From assembly GCA_014529385.2 (NCBI GenBank), contig CM043965.1, positions 18,055,912-18,119,911 of the forward strand: 64,000 nt of DNA, written 5' to 3'. Shown here in pieces: positions 53,369 through 63,191 of the stretch. Position 1 is the first letter of the stretch. Each line of letters begins with the position of its first letter. Source of the stretch: Adiantum capillus-veneris. Lineage: Eukaryota; Streptophyta; Polypodiopsida; Polypodiales; Pteridaceae. The notes under the pieces were generated by a model. That model was not told the origin of the DNA and did no database searches. It worked only from the letters and a program-made list of their open reading frames with translations. A program made the translations under genes and the position numbers.

Positions 53369-54074
53369 TTCTTCAAGTACCTTCTGCTTCGAGCTTCAAG
53401 CTTTGAGATTCGGGATTACAGGTTAAAGGTTACAGGTTATAGGTACAGGTACAGGTACAGGTGATTAACATAGGTACAGGTCGCTGGAGTACAGTGATAT
53501 ACTAGTAGTGATGTCACATGCAGTTGTTGTGGGTATGCATCACTTGGCGCCTATTTGAGCGCATTGTCTGCTGGATTGTACGTTACTTGTGGAAACTGCC
53601 ATTGTACGCATTTGTGGAGCCATACTTGGTTGCATTTGGCAGTCCCAGCCATTTCTGAGACTTGGTCTGGAAGATAGTCATTTCTGAGACTTGACTATAC
53701 GCGATTTGCATTATCCTTCGTGTGAGGGTCGATAGCGCGAGGTTTTTATTGAGCTGGGGGATTATCAAATGTGGAGATCCTTTCGGTGATACAGGTATCT
53801 GGAGCACCCTTTTTGTGACCTCGCCATAGGCTATGTACTAGTGAGTCCTATTTGATGCTCGGGTTCTATTGTTGGCAGTTTATGCATACTGATACAGTCT
53901 ATATTTTGGGTTCTCATTGCTCTATTTCTGGGGAAACTCTGCCAAAATTTTTCCAAGTTATGATGGCTGGTTTTTTGGTCTTTTGAGTCATTTATGCTGT
54001 TATGCTGCTGAAATTTTGGCAAAATCAGAGGTTAAGTCAGGTGTGCCTTCTTGAGAGCTTCATGGTTGGCTTTA
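53369..54074 (+). other. Element D: leader with an ACAGGT cluster
   Basis: About 700 bp of untranslated leader. At 53417-53480 the hexamer ACAGGT or ACAGGTT/A occurs at least seven times, partly in perfect tandem. The rest is without repeats or supported ORFs. Confidence 0.7.
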
Positions 54075-54293
54075 ATGGATGATCAAAATGGCCCTCAATT
54101 CACTCCATTTCATTTAACTCAAAGAATCCAGATAAATGTTCATGTGTCCAGGAAGATTTTTTTCCAGCAGCGCATAGTCTTTATGTTCGGGCCAAGAAGA
54201 TTACGAGAGATCTTGGAATGTCCTTTGCCTGTTGTAATTCCGATGATCAACTATGAAAACTCATTTGATGTGCATGTGTTTGTCCTTATCTAA
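54075..54293 (+). CDS. Element D: small pre-gag ORF
   Basis: 72 residues from an ATG chosen because it aligns with element B's ORFs (an in-frame ATG lies eight codons upstream). It reads MDDQNGPQFTPFHLTQRIQI at the start, FFQQRIVFMFGPRRLREIL in the middle and INYENSFDVHVFVLI at the end. It is about 100 bp before the gag start (54396). It is open although the neighbouring pol is damaged. Alternating hydrophobic residues suggest a small beta-rich fold. The family is not recognised and the function unknown. Confidence 0.8.
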   Translation: MDDQNGPQFTPFHLTQRIQINVHVSRKIFFQQRIVFMFGPRRLREILECPLPVVIPMINYENSFDVHVFVLI

Positions 54294-54395
54294 AGTTGAG
54301 CTCCATTGAATTTTTTGGGAATTGAGTCAGTAAAAGTTTTGGGTTCTTGCACGTGTGTTCAAAGGGGTTCTCAAAGCATCATAATTTGGGTAGCC

Positions 54396-55673
54396 ATGGC
54401 TTTCTCTTATCCGGAGTTTCATGGAAGAAGTGATGAAGATGTGGAAGAATTTTTGGAAAAGATGGAGGTTGCCTGCATTAGCAACCAGATTCATGACCCT
54501 ACGCAAATGTTACGCCTTCTCCAAATTTGTTTGAAGAGTGATGCACGAGTTTGGTCTAAAGCATTTGAAGAGGAGTTGCGTGTGGCTGATCCACCTGTAA
54601 GATTGAGTTGGGACAATCTAAGGCATGGGTTGGAAGTGGAGTTTGTGAAGATAGAAGACCGTGACAAAGTGTGGCAAGAAGTACAAGGTTTGGTGCAGAA
54701 GGAAGGTGAGCCGGTAGATGCGTACATACGTAATTTTTTATTGGCATGGGAGCGAATGTGCAAGGCCTTAGCACCACAGGTACCCCCGCCTGACATGATG
54801 AAGAAGGACAGGTTCTTGGCTGGTCTTTGGGAGAATATACGTTGGAGAGTGGAGCTAAAGAAGCCTAGGACATATGAAGATGCACTAGAGGTAGCAAGGA
54901 ACAAAGAGTGGAAGTTGAGGAAAATGAGCCAGTCAGGGGTGGAGTCTTTGCCAATGAGGTCTGAATTTCAGCCTATAGAATCTTTACAAGGTCGCATGTC
55001 AGGGGTTCATCGCGAACCAGTGGTTCCTGTTACTACTCAGGTTATGCCAATAGTGGTCACTACAGCAGTGCAAGATGATGGGCTAAGGCAAGACATGAGG
55101 CAAATGGTAGATTTGATGAAGAATCTCAGCCTAAACATGCTAGGTCAAGTGGGAAATAATCGAGGTCGAGGGAGGTTTGCAAATCAGCCAGGAGGTGAAG
55201 AAAGGCCTAGGAATGGTGTTGGACAAAGCAATGGTAGGTTTCGGAAGCAGATGCCCACATGTTATAATTGTGGAGAGTTGGGTCACATCAACCCGCAATG
55301 TGATAAGCCACCAAGGATGGGGGGAGACATGTATCCATTTCCAAGACAGGTGCTAACTAGGTCAAATGATTATGGCATCGAAATTAAGGGAGACGAAGGA
55401 ACCAGTGGACTGACCCAGGAGGAAAAGGGAAAGACAAAAGTGCTAAGTGTAGTCACCTTGGAGAAGGCATCAAAGCTAGAGGATACATTAGTGATGCCTA
55501 TTGGGAAGAGGACCACAGAGGATAAGGAAGGAAGAAGTGCCCCAGGTCCTAGTAAGAAGAAAGGAAAGAGCCATGAAGGCGAGGATGTCAAGGCCAAGAG
55601 GAAAAGGAGAGCTCGTGGAAAGTTTTATGTTTCAGATTTTCCACTAGGGGATGGGCAATTAAGCTTGACTTGA
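54396..55673 (+). CDS. Element D: gag
   Basis: The ATG at 54396 (MAFSYPEFHGRSDEDVEEFL) aligns with the gag start of element B; the frame stays open upstream to 54306. Capsid over residues 1-170, with LLAWERMCKALAPQVPPPDM and MKKDRFLAGLWENIRWRVEL. Zinc knuckle CYNCGELGHINPQC (CX2CX4HX4C) near residue 290, followed by a charged linker. The frame is lost near 55660, just after FYVSDFPLGDG, by a one-base change; the following codons continue in another phase (EDLTSRKADVTFGQL). Forms the particle and binds RNA. Confidence 0.9.
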   Translation: MAFSYPEFHGRSDEDVEEFLEKMEVACISNQIHDPTQMLRLLQICLKSDARVWSKAFEEELRVADPPVRLSWDNLRHGLEVEFVKIEDRDKVWQEVQGLVQKEGEPVDAYIRNFLLAWERMCKALAPQVPPPDMMKKDRFLAGLWENIRWRVELKKPRTYEDALEVARNKEWKLRKMSQSGVESLPMRSEFQPIESLQGRMSGVHREPVVPVTTQVMPIVVTTAVQDDGLRQDMRQMVDLMKNLSLNMLGQVGNNRGRGRFANQPGGEERPRNGVGQSNGRFRKQMPTCYNCGELGHINPQCDKPPRMGGDMYPFPRQVLTRSNDYGIEIKGDEGTSGLTQEEKGKTKVLSVVTLEKASKLEDTLVMPIGKRTTEDKEGRSAPGPSKKKGKSHEGEDVKAKRKRRARGKFYVSDFPLGDGQLSLT

Positions 55674-56746
55674 AGGAGGATCTGACGAGCAGGAAGGCAG
55701 ATGTTACTTTTGGGCAGCTTATAGAGATGGTGCCTAAGCTAAAGCGATAGTGGAAGAGGATGGTTAACCCAATGGAGAAAGAGCCAGAGAGAGGTTCAGT
55801 GAAGGTGTTGGCAATGGATGAGCTACCAGACATTTGTCCAATAGTAGATGTGTGGCATAAAAGGAAAAATTTGGGACAAGGTTATGTGGATGGCGGAGCC
55901 CAAATATGCGTCATAACACACTCATGCGTTGAGAAGATGGGTCTCACAGTGGCTGGGGTGTCAGGTTTTCGGATCAGATTGGCAAACCATCAGAAAGTAA
56001 AATGTTTGGGTGTTGTAAAGAGCTTAGAAGTGGAGGCATATGATGCAAAGGCAGTGGTTGATTTTCATGTGATGCCAGCAGGGTTGGGAGCATATCCTAT
56101 TATACTGGGCAGACTATGGTTACGTGCAGTGGGAGATGTTCAAGATTGGAGACATGGTACGATTAGCCTCTATGGAAAGACAAGTTCCAAGAAGCTATAC
56201 AATATGGACACAAGGAAACGATTAGAGGAGCTTTATGAAGATGAGGATGGGTCTAGTGATGAAGACTCTTCCACGGTGACAGATGAGGACAGTGATAGCA
56301 CTATGATCGCATTTGCGAATGAAGTTGAAGATGAAAGTGAAGGGCCTTATGAAGTGATTGAAGGGATGATGCAAACCAAGGTTGAGTTGTCAAAGAAGCA
56401 GGAATTAATGACGCAAATGATTAGTGGAGACCTCTCAGCTATGGAGAAGTATATATATTTGCATATGCTGGCTAGTTTTCCTGATTTGTTCATTACTTCA
56501 TATGAAGAGATCAGAGGGTTCAAGGGTGAAGAGATGCATATAGAGCTGAAAGAAGGTGCTAAGCCAGTGCGGCAAAGGCTAAGAAGGATGGGTCAAGAGC
56601 AAATGGAAGCCTTGCGAGAAGAGGTGGACAAGTTGTTGAAGGTAGGGTTCATAGTCCCTGTGGAGACCACAGAATGGGTGAGTCCAGTAGTAGTCAGTCC
56701 AAAGAAGGATGGGAAGTGGAGGATTTGTGTAGATTTTAAACCCTGA
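55674..56746 (+). pseudogene. Element D: protease and RT N-terminus
   Basis: Continuation of gag-pol in another phase, with a TAG at 55748. The retropepsin has GYVDGGAQICVITHSCVEKM (D-G-G) and GAYPIILGRLWL. An acidic linker follows, then RT fingers WVSPVVVSPKKDGKWRICVD. A TGA at 56744 replaces a Leu codon in DFKP-(L)-NAAT; the frame is otherwise continuous with the next entry. One substitution would account for it. Confidence 0.9.
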
Positions 56747-56797
56747 AATGCAGCCACTAAGAAGAACCCATATCCTCTTCCATTCATTGATCAGATC

Positions 56798-59680
56798 TTG
56801 GATTCAGTGGCAGGTTATGAGAGGTACAGTGTGTGTTATGGTTTTTCAGGCTATTTTCAATTGAAGATTGCTCTTAAAGACCGCACAAAGACAACTTTCA
56901 TTACGCCATGGGGCTGCTATTGCTACACAGTGTTGCCATTTGGGTTGTCAAATGGACCATCTTTCTATCAAGAAAGAGAAAATTGGGTGTTGGAACCATT
57001 CATTGGTAGTTGTGTTAAGGATTTTATGGACGACTTCTGTGTCTACAGCAGCAGGGCTGAACACCATGAGAAGTTGCAGATGGTGTTAGCTAGATATGAT
57101 GAATGTGGAGGACAACTAAACCCAAAGAAATGTCATCTAGCACATCCAAGGGTGAAGTTGTTGGGCCACATGGTGTCAGAAAATGGTATTGAGGCTGATC
57201 CACATAAGGTGAAGTCTATTATTCTTCTTCCATCACCTATGAGTACGAAGCAATTGGCAACCTTTATACACAAAGTGAAGTCCATGGCACGGTTTATTCC
57301 ATTGTCTTCGAAGCTTCTTTATCCATTACAGCAAGTGGCAAAGCATGATCCATTGCAATGGGATGACAAGTGTGAAGAAGTGTTTCAAGAGGTGAAAGAG
57401 GTGTTAGGGGGGTTGTCAGCCATGCAGGCTCCTGATTGGGAGAAAGTTTTTTATGTAAATCCATCAATAGGGGATGATGCCATTGGAGACATGCTATTGC
57501 AAAAGGGGAAGGGCAGCCATTATATGAGGCCAGTGTATTGTGCAAGCCGAGTGAAGTTGGTAGCGGAGAGAAAGTTATCGGAAGTAGAGCTAGTGATGGC
57601 CAGTGTAATATTTGCTTGTCGACGATTTTGTCATTACTTGCTACCATGGCCTTTTGTTTTCTTGACGAGTTATGCCTTTTTACCACATTTAATTAATGGT
57701 TCTAACATGTCAAATGTGGTGAAGAAATGGGTAATTGAGCCGCAAGAGTTTGAGTTCTCTTTTCTAGTGGAAGATAGTACAAGGGCTACCCTAGCTGATT
57801 TGTTGACCTACAAGGAGAATCCCCTTATTGTTAAGGAAGAGGTGGTGAGAAAGATAGTTGAAGAAGTGCCACAGATCAGCAATGCACATGTGTTGTTCTT
57901 TGATGGTTCATACAGAAAGAGCCATGATGCAGCTTTAGGGGGTATAGCACTTTATGATCCAGAGGGGAAGCTAGTATGCAAGAGAGGGTTCAAGTTGGAT
58001 GCTCATAGTAACAATGAGGCTAAATATGCTACTCTGGAAGCCGGATTACACATTTGTTTGAAGCATGGGGTTCGGAGGTTGAGCATAAAAGGTGATGCCT
58101 TGTTAGTGGTGAAGCAAGTGCTGGGTGTGTGGAAGAGCAAGAACACCTCATTGAAGGAAATGTGCTTCAGAATTAAAGGCTTGTTAAAAAATTTCGAAAC
58201 ATGGAGCATCAGACACATTGAACGTGCTCTAAATGGAGAGGCACGTGAAGCAGCTCAAGGCATTATTGGGGAGCTATTCGTGTTGAGGACCGCTTTGCCT
58301 CTTTATCATGGCCGGGAAAGTTTGGCTCAAGAAGAGGAGTTTTTGCTAACAGGAATCATTCCAAAGGAGATTCAAAAGTCTAAGAAGTATGGCTTTGTGC
58401 GTAGAGCATACAGGTACAAATTGATTGGTGATGTCTTATACATGAAAGGGGATGATCTCGTGTTGAGACGTGTACCTTGGCGGGAGGAGCTTTACAGAGT
58501 GTTGGAAGAGAATCATGAAGGCGCATGTGGTGGCCATTTTGCTCTAAAGATCACCTTGCATAAGATTTTGCAAGAGGGGTATGTATGGCCTAGTTTGCAC
58601 AAGGATGTTCACCATTGGTGTAGGTCTTGCAATAGGTGTCAAGCATTTGGGAAGAGAGTGTTGAAGCCAGAGCTACGAAAAACCATTATGGCGTTTGATG
58701 TGTTTGAAAAGTGGGCGATTGATGCAATAGGCCCGTTACCTATCACAAGCAGGGGCAAAAGCTATATCTTGACGGCAGTGGACTATCTCTCTAGATGGGC
58801 AGAGGCTATAGGAGTAAAACAGATCACTGCAAAGGATGTGGCAAAATTTGTGTATGATGAAATATGTTGCAAGTTTGGGGTGCCATTAGAGCTAATTTCA
58901 GATAAGGGGCCAGGATTTAGAGCTAAACTGCTAGACTTCTTATGCACAAAGATGAAGATTAGGCACCAGCATACCACTCCTTATTACCCGCAGTGTAATG
59001 GCTTAAATGAAAGATTCAATGGTGAGTTGGTACAAATTCTTTCTAAAGTGACAGAGCACCAAGGAAAGAATTGGGATTTGGAATTGCCTAGTGCATTATG
59101 GGCTTACCGTACTTCGGTGAAGACAGGTACAGGGTTTACTCCATTTCATTTGGTGTATGGAAAGGAAGCACTATTGCCTGTGGAGGTAGAGTTGCCTGCG
59201 GTCAAGATGTTAGAGAAGTTGCTTGGACTGCCTAGTGATGCATTCAAAGAGAGGCTCTTGCAGTTACAAGAGGTCCAGTTGGATAGGATGAGTGCATTGG
59301 AGCATTATGGGCAGATGCAGGATAAGGCTTTGGCAAAGATAAATGAAAAGGTCAAAAGTAAGGGTATCAAGAAACATGACTTGGTTTTGCGCTACAACAG
59401 TAAGCTAGACAACACCTTCCAAAAGAAGTTTCAAATTAAGTGGGAAGGCCCTTTCAAGGTAGTGGAGTGTTTTCCAAATGGCACATATCAGCTGGCTAAC
59501 CTGGATGGTGTTCTACATAAGTCAAGGGTAAATGGATTGCGTCTTAAATTGTATCATGCTAGATTGATGATGGTGGATCAAGATGAGCTATCTGTGGAGC
59601 AAGCAATGTTGGTGAGGGATGAGGAGACCTGTGATGCGGCGAGTCTCATATCTCTTTTTGCTGCTGCTGATCATGAATGA
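56798..59680 (+). CDS. Element D: RT, degenerate RNase H, second RNase H, integrase
   Basis: 960 codons in the same frame as the previous piece. RT: TVLPFGLSNGPSFYQ and the catalytic DFMDDFCVYSS. Ty3-type RNase H is degenerate (FYVNPSIGDDAIGDML, Asn for Asp). Archaeal-type RNase H: LFFDGSYRKS, NNEAKYATLEAGL, IKGDALLVV; the last acidic site reads NGEAREAA rather than A-D. Integrase: zinc motif NHEGACGGHF ... CRSCNRC, WAIDAIGPL, ELISDKGPGFR, PYYPQCNGLNERFNG (DDE complete) and GPF module KWEGPFKVVECFPNGTYQL. It ends ~30 bp before the polypurine tract. The internal ATG is not a biological start. Confidence 0.94.
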   Translation: MDSVAGYERYSVCYGFSGYFQLKIALKDRTKTTFITPWGCYCYTVLPFGLSNGPSFYQERENWVLEPFIGSCVKDFMDDFCVYSSRAEHHEKLQMVLARYDECGGQLNPKKCHLAHPRVKLLGHMVSENGIEADPHKVKSIILLPSPMSTKQLATFIHKVKSMARFIPLSSKLLYPLQQVAKHDPLQWDDKCEEVFQEVKEVLGGLSAMQAPDWEKVFYVNPSIGDDAIGDMLLQKGKGSHYMRPVYCASRVKLVAERKLSEVELVMASVIFACRRFCHYLLPWPFVFLTSYAFLPHLINGSNMSNVVKKWVIEPQEFEFSFLVEDSTRATLADLLTYKENPLIVKEEVVRKIVEEVPQISNAHVLFFDGSYRKSHDAALGGIALYDPEGKLVCKRGFKLDAHSNNEAKYATLEAGLHICLKHGVRRLSIKGDALLVVKQVLGVWKSKNTSLKEMCFRIKGLLKNFETWSIRHIERALNGEAREAAQGIIGELFVLRTALPLYHGRESLAQEEEFLLTGIIPKEIQKSKKYGFVRRAYRYKLIGDVLYMKGDDLVLRRVPWREELYRVLEENHEGACGGHFALKITLHKILQEGYVWPSLHKDVHHWCRSCNRCQAFGKRVLKPELRKTIMAFDVFEKWAIDAIGPLPITSRGKSYILTAVDYLSRWAEAIGVKQITAKDVAKFVYDEICCKFGVPLELISDKGPGFRAKLLDFLCTKMKIRHQHTTPYYPQCNGLNERFNGELVQILSKVTEHQGKNWDLELPSALWAYRTSVKTGTGFTPFHLVYGKEALLPVEVELPAVKMLEKLLGLPSDAFKERLLQLQEVQLDRMSALEHYGQMQDKALAKINEKVKSKGIKKHDLVLRYNSKLDNTFQKKFQIKWEGPFKVVECFPNGTYQLANLDGVLHKSRVNGLRLKLYHARLMMVDQDELSVEQAMLVRDEETCDAASLISLFAAADHE

Positions 59681-59691
59681 TCTAGCAGGCT

Positions 59692-59708
59692 AGGGGATGG
59701 GAAAATTA
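59692..59708 (+). other. Element D: polypurine tract
   Basis: AGGGGATGGGAAAATTA directly 5' of the 3' LTR start TGTCAGG; the last bases are A/T-rich but the purine core is clear. Confidence 0.75.
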
Positions 59709-60851
59709 TGTCAGGAGTTTTTTGGAGCAAGGGAATGTGCATATGTACATACACATGCATGGTGCATCGAATAAAGGATTGCCCATTTTCTAGAGCCAGG
59801 TAGTTATGTGGGGCCCACATGTGTACAGGTAGGACAGCATGTACATAGTGCATCGATTTTCACTATCACCAGTACCAGTATGTTTTTTCTACAATAATGA
59901 GGAGTTTATAGCGCGTAAAACTTCTCGAGGAAGCTATCCGCGGGCCGACGACATGAGGTAAGCAGCTGCGTCAGATGGCATCTAGTGGCGTCAGGAGGGC
60001 GAACGGGGTCAATATTTGCACGCGGATGAGGACGGACACAACGTGGGTGTTTTCTTGTGAGAGTTATGCAAAAAGGTCATCATTAGGACCACTTTTTGGG
60101 GCCACTTCACGTGGTTGTGAGACGCATTATTGAAAAGAAATGAGTGCCAGGTGTGCGTATGGATGCAACAGGGTGACAACTATGCACTGGGAGGTCAGTT
60201 TTTGGCCTGTCCGGGGTCCGTTTGAGGTCATCTAAAAGGCCAAGGGTGCCCAACTAATAAATCTAAGTGTGGGAACTGAAAAAATAGAGAGAAGACCAGA
60301 AAAAACGTGGAGAAGAGAGGAGGAACAGCCGCAACTGTGTTTTTGCCCATTTTGGAGCCTGTTTTGGCTGTAAACTGCTCATCCGAGGTCGGATTTGAGC
60401 ACTTTGACATTTTAGACTAGGGTTTTGGGCCGTTCCGGACGCGATGGAGCTGTCCATTTTGCCAAATTCCTCACTCTTTTCTTGCTGTTTTTTTGTGTAA
60501 GTTTCTCCTATGAGCGAAGTTTCTGCTCTAGTTTGTGATTGTATCTGGCTTATTTTACCCATACTGTGTGAGCTATTTGCCCCATTGGTGTTGGCCCAAG
60601 CTCAATTGTATCTAAACATCAGAAATTATCCTCTTTTGAGCTGAGTTTTTTGGGTGTGTGTGTGTGTGTGTGTGTCTGTGTGGAGTGGGCAAGTGGATAG
60701 TCTCTCTCCTCTCACTCCAGACCTGTGTTCCCTGTCTCGGCCAGGTGTGTTGTGTAAGCCGAGTGGTACCCCATAGTGTGTGTGTGTATCTTCCCAAGAG
60801 TGTGTGTCGGGTCGATATAGAGGCACTGTGTGTGTTTTCATCCCGCTCACA
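59709..60851 (+). repeat. Element D: 3' LTR
   Basis: 1143 bp, same ends as the 5' LTR. It is longer mainly through an expanded GT run near 60655-60676. Confidence 0.95.
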
Positions 60852-61097
60852 TCGTCTACCAATCAATCTCAAAATCCTAATCTAATTCTACAATCCTACA
60901 ATCCTAAAGGCAGTTAGCAAGTACGATTACTTCCAAGCTACCTCTACACAGCAAAAGACGACAACCTTAAGCTATGCGGTTTCTAAAAGAATGTTTTGAA
61001 CTCTAGGTGAACCTAGAGGAAGTTAATGGACAATTACACAGGACGCTCATGTTTTTTCCTAGTTTAGGTCTCTTCGATCCCTGACAGCGGCTCCAAA
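60852..61097 (-). other. Element C: leader, distal part, and primer site
   Basis: Resumes element C after element D (TCGT at 60852-60855). The primer site, minus-strand TGGAGCCGCTGTCAGGGATC, is at 61076-61095, two bases inside the LTR. It resembles the TGGCGCCG... class of sites seen in other plant gypsy elements; the tRNA is not assigned. Confidence 0.8.
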
Positions 61098-62006
61098 TGT
61101 GGGACGCATGTCTAACCTCACCATCCTATCTTATTACAGTATTAGCGAGAACCACGATTAATTTGTCAAACCATGGGACGAAGTTCACTCTACTAGTGCA
61201 TAGAGGCTACAAGAGGTTTTCAACCTCTCAAAAAACGACTAACAACTCGCATCTAACTCAAGATACACTCAAGTGACTGAAATCACAAAAAGCCAATCGC
61301 TCATCGTCAAACAATTCACATCCGTTACAGCATCAAATGACATCCAAACGTAACGAAACTTCTAGGACAAGTTTATAAGACCTAAGCACACATGCTTATG
61401 GTCTCAAACACCACTTTAGGTCAAGTTCCAAAATCGCAATTATTAACAGCAGTGGATTTTTGACCTAGTCATTTTCGACCCAGAATGCGGCTAAATGCTT
61501 AGCAATGATGCCCCAATACCCATCTATGCTTAGTTTTCAATTTAAAAGTGTAAATTCCTAGTTATGATGAAATTAGGCCGTGGGTTGACGACGCCAAAAG
61601 CTACAAAATACTGTGAACTGCTTACGTCAATGCGTAGAGCTCTTACCTATGGTTGCAATGCAAGAAACACAATCGCAATGTGACAACAAGGAAGGGATTA
61701 GGAAGCGCGAGAAGGAGAGAAGTGAGCGCCGTTAGCTCACTTGTGTATTTATTATCCAAAAACTTACAAAAATTGGCTTTTATACCTTAGCCACGGTTTT
61801 TGGGTGGTCAAAACTAATAATCTAGAGCTCTACCAAAGCTGGGTAATGATTGTCTTATACAATCTAGAAGCTTGTAGTCCCCGGCTCATTAATTACAAAG
61901 TTTATCCGAGAAAATAGGAGTTATAATATTCTCGATTTATCAAAATAATAAATGTTTTACAAAGAAAACTCCGAAAAATGTTGTCCATGTTAGCTTGCTG
62001 CTAACA
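61098..62006 (-). repeat. Element C: 5' LTR (909 bp)
   Basis: Uninterrupted, plus-strand TGTGGGACGCATG ... GCTGCTAACA. It serves as the reference for the split 3' LTR and for element A's LTR. Minus-strand TATAAAAG box near 61780. TACCT target duplicate follows at 62007-62011. Confidence 0.95.
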
Positions 62007-62952
62007 TACCTCTCAACCCGTGCTTACACTACCGGATCTCTCAAAACCATTTGAGGTCAAATGTGATTCTTATGGAGATTTTCTTGGAAGCAGTCTTGCT
62101 TCAAGAAGGGCATGCCATAGCATATGAGAGTCGAAGACTCAATTTTGACGAATGAGTATTTGACATCTACGAGAGGAGCAACTAGTTGTCCTACATGCCC
62201 TTGACTCTCGAAAGCACTATCTATTGGGGACTCCATTCATCTTATAGACGGACCACCAAAGGTCTCAAGTACTTGATGACGCAAACCAAGCTCTCCAACA
62301 AACAAATGAGGTGGAAATTTTTTCTTTTGCAATTCAATTTTTATAATGCTTATATTACTAGTAAGCATAATCAAGTGGCCGATGCATTATCATGATGACC
62401 AAGGGCAAATGTGGTGTCTTTAGTAACTCACAATGATTTATCTTCTATGATAGATGAGTATGCTACTGACCCCGATTTTAAAGATATAATTTCAACCCTT
62501 GCCTTCGGGAGGAAAGAAGAACCATTCATCTTGCAGGATGGTTATCTTCTCTATGGAAATAGGCTTTGTGTTACTCACGCTCTTCGTGAAAAAGTGATGT
62601 ATGAATCCCATGCTCCTCCCTATGTGGGGTGTCAAGAGATTCAACCTACCCTTCACGGAGTAGAGAATTATTTCTATTGGCCTACCATGAAGACGGACAT
62701 ACAAGATTATGTGTCAAAATGTGTGGTATGCCAAAAGACAGAGTATGATAGGGGGAAGCAACCTAGATTGCTCCATCCTTCGCCCATTCATAATCCACCA
62801 TGGGAGAGAATATCCATGGAATTTATCTTTGGATTGCCCAAGTTCGTCCATGGGAATAGGGGAATATGGACAATAGTAGACATGTTTAGTAAACAAGCAC
62901 ATTTTATACATGTCAAAAAGAATACTAAGGCACACCAAATGGCAACCCTCTA
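62007..62952 (+). mobile_element. Element F, right part: RNase H and integrase
   Basis: Continues F after element C. RNase H (about 62020-62395) carries LLGTPFIL and KHNQVADALS across stops. Integrase in 62411-62952 has zinc region HAPPYVGCQEIQ ... CVVCQKTEYDRG, core start SMEFIFGLPKF (the first catalytic Asp is Glu here) and DMFSKQAHFIHVKKNTKAHQ. Homology stops abruptly at MATL, where a new sequence starting TGAGTGTGGG begins. Confidence 0.88.
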
Positions 62953-63191
62953 TGAGTGTGGGAATGCGGTGCGTACGCGGAGAGCCAGAAGGGTGGGGGG
63001 GCGAGAGAGAGAGAGAGAGAGTACACAGGATGTGGGGTGGAGCTCCCAAATCTCACTGTATGAGCACAATGTGAGAACGAGTGAGAGCTCCTTACTCTTT
63101 GTATTTATAAAGAATAAGGAGATAAATGTGGATGCTCGGACACTGGACAACGGTAATGGGCAAAGCACAATGAGGTACCCTTTACCTAACA
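62953..63191 (-). repeat. Probable short LTR (239 bp), minus strand
   Basis: Plus-strand ends TGAGTGTGGG and TTACCTAACA (TG...CA); it begins exactly where element F's integrase breaks off. On the minus strand it starts TGTTAGG, is preceded by a purine run (AGTGAGAGAA) and has a TATAAATA box near 63101-63108. These are the features of a 3' LTR of a minus-strand, possibly copia-type, element. The partner LTR would lie outside the window. A GA microsatellite is inside (about 63003-63023). Confidence 0.5.

Larger units (their letters stand above)
52208..60851 (+). mobile_element. Element D: Ty3/gypsy (dual RNase H) inserted in C's leader
   Basis: 8.64 kb with LTRs 52208-53342 and 59709-60851, primer site, small ORF, gag, protease-RT, RNase H, second RNase H-integrase and polypurine tract. 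By eye the LTRs differ at about 31 positions over ~1.14 kb plus a GT-run length change, so D is older than B by LTR divergence. Coding damage is light: one frameshift near 55660 and in-frame stops at 55748 (TAG) and 56744 (TGA). It is related to B through all proteins but has different LTRs. Confidence 0.95.
38016..62006 (-). mobile_element. Element C: Ty3/gypsy of the A family, carrying two nested insertions
   Basis: 5' LTR 61098-62006, primer site, leader, gag, protease, RT, RNase H, first zinc module, ORF3 remnant, polypurine tract and 3' LTR, all on the minus strand and bounded by TACCT. The 3' LTR is split by a DNA transposon (38231-42393) and the leader by element D (52208-60851). An internal deletion removes integrase and most of ORF3. 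Gag and pol carry many stops and shifts. Both LTRs sum to 909 bp. Confidence 0.95.

Noticed and set aside
52727-53406. Open frames inside the D LTRs (also 60228-60885), including GT-repeat-derived cysteine- or histidine-rich peptides
   Set aside because: They come from low-complexity GT runs and differ by slippage between the two LTRs.
56744-56746. Programmed stop or recoding site in D's pol (TGA)
   Set aside because: It lies inside the conserved RT fingers motif, where B has a sense codon. A private nonsense mutation is simpler.
61098-62006. Solo LTR
   Set aside because: It first looked solitary, but the primer site and leader follow it inward and TACCT matches the far end at 38011-38015, so it is the 5' LTR of element C.
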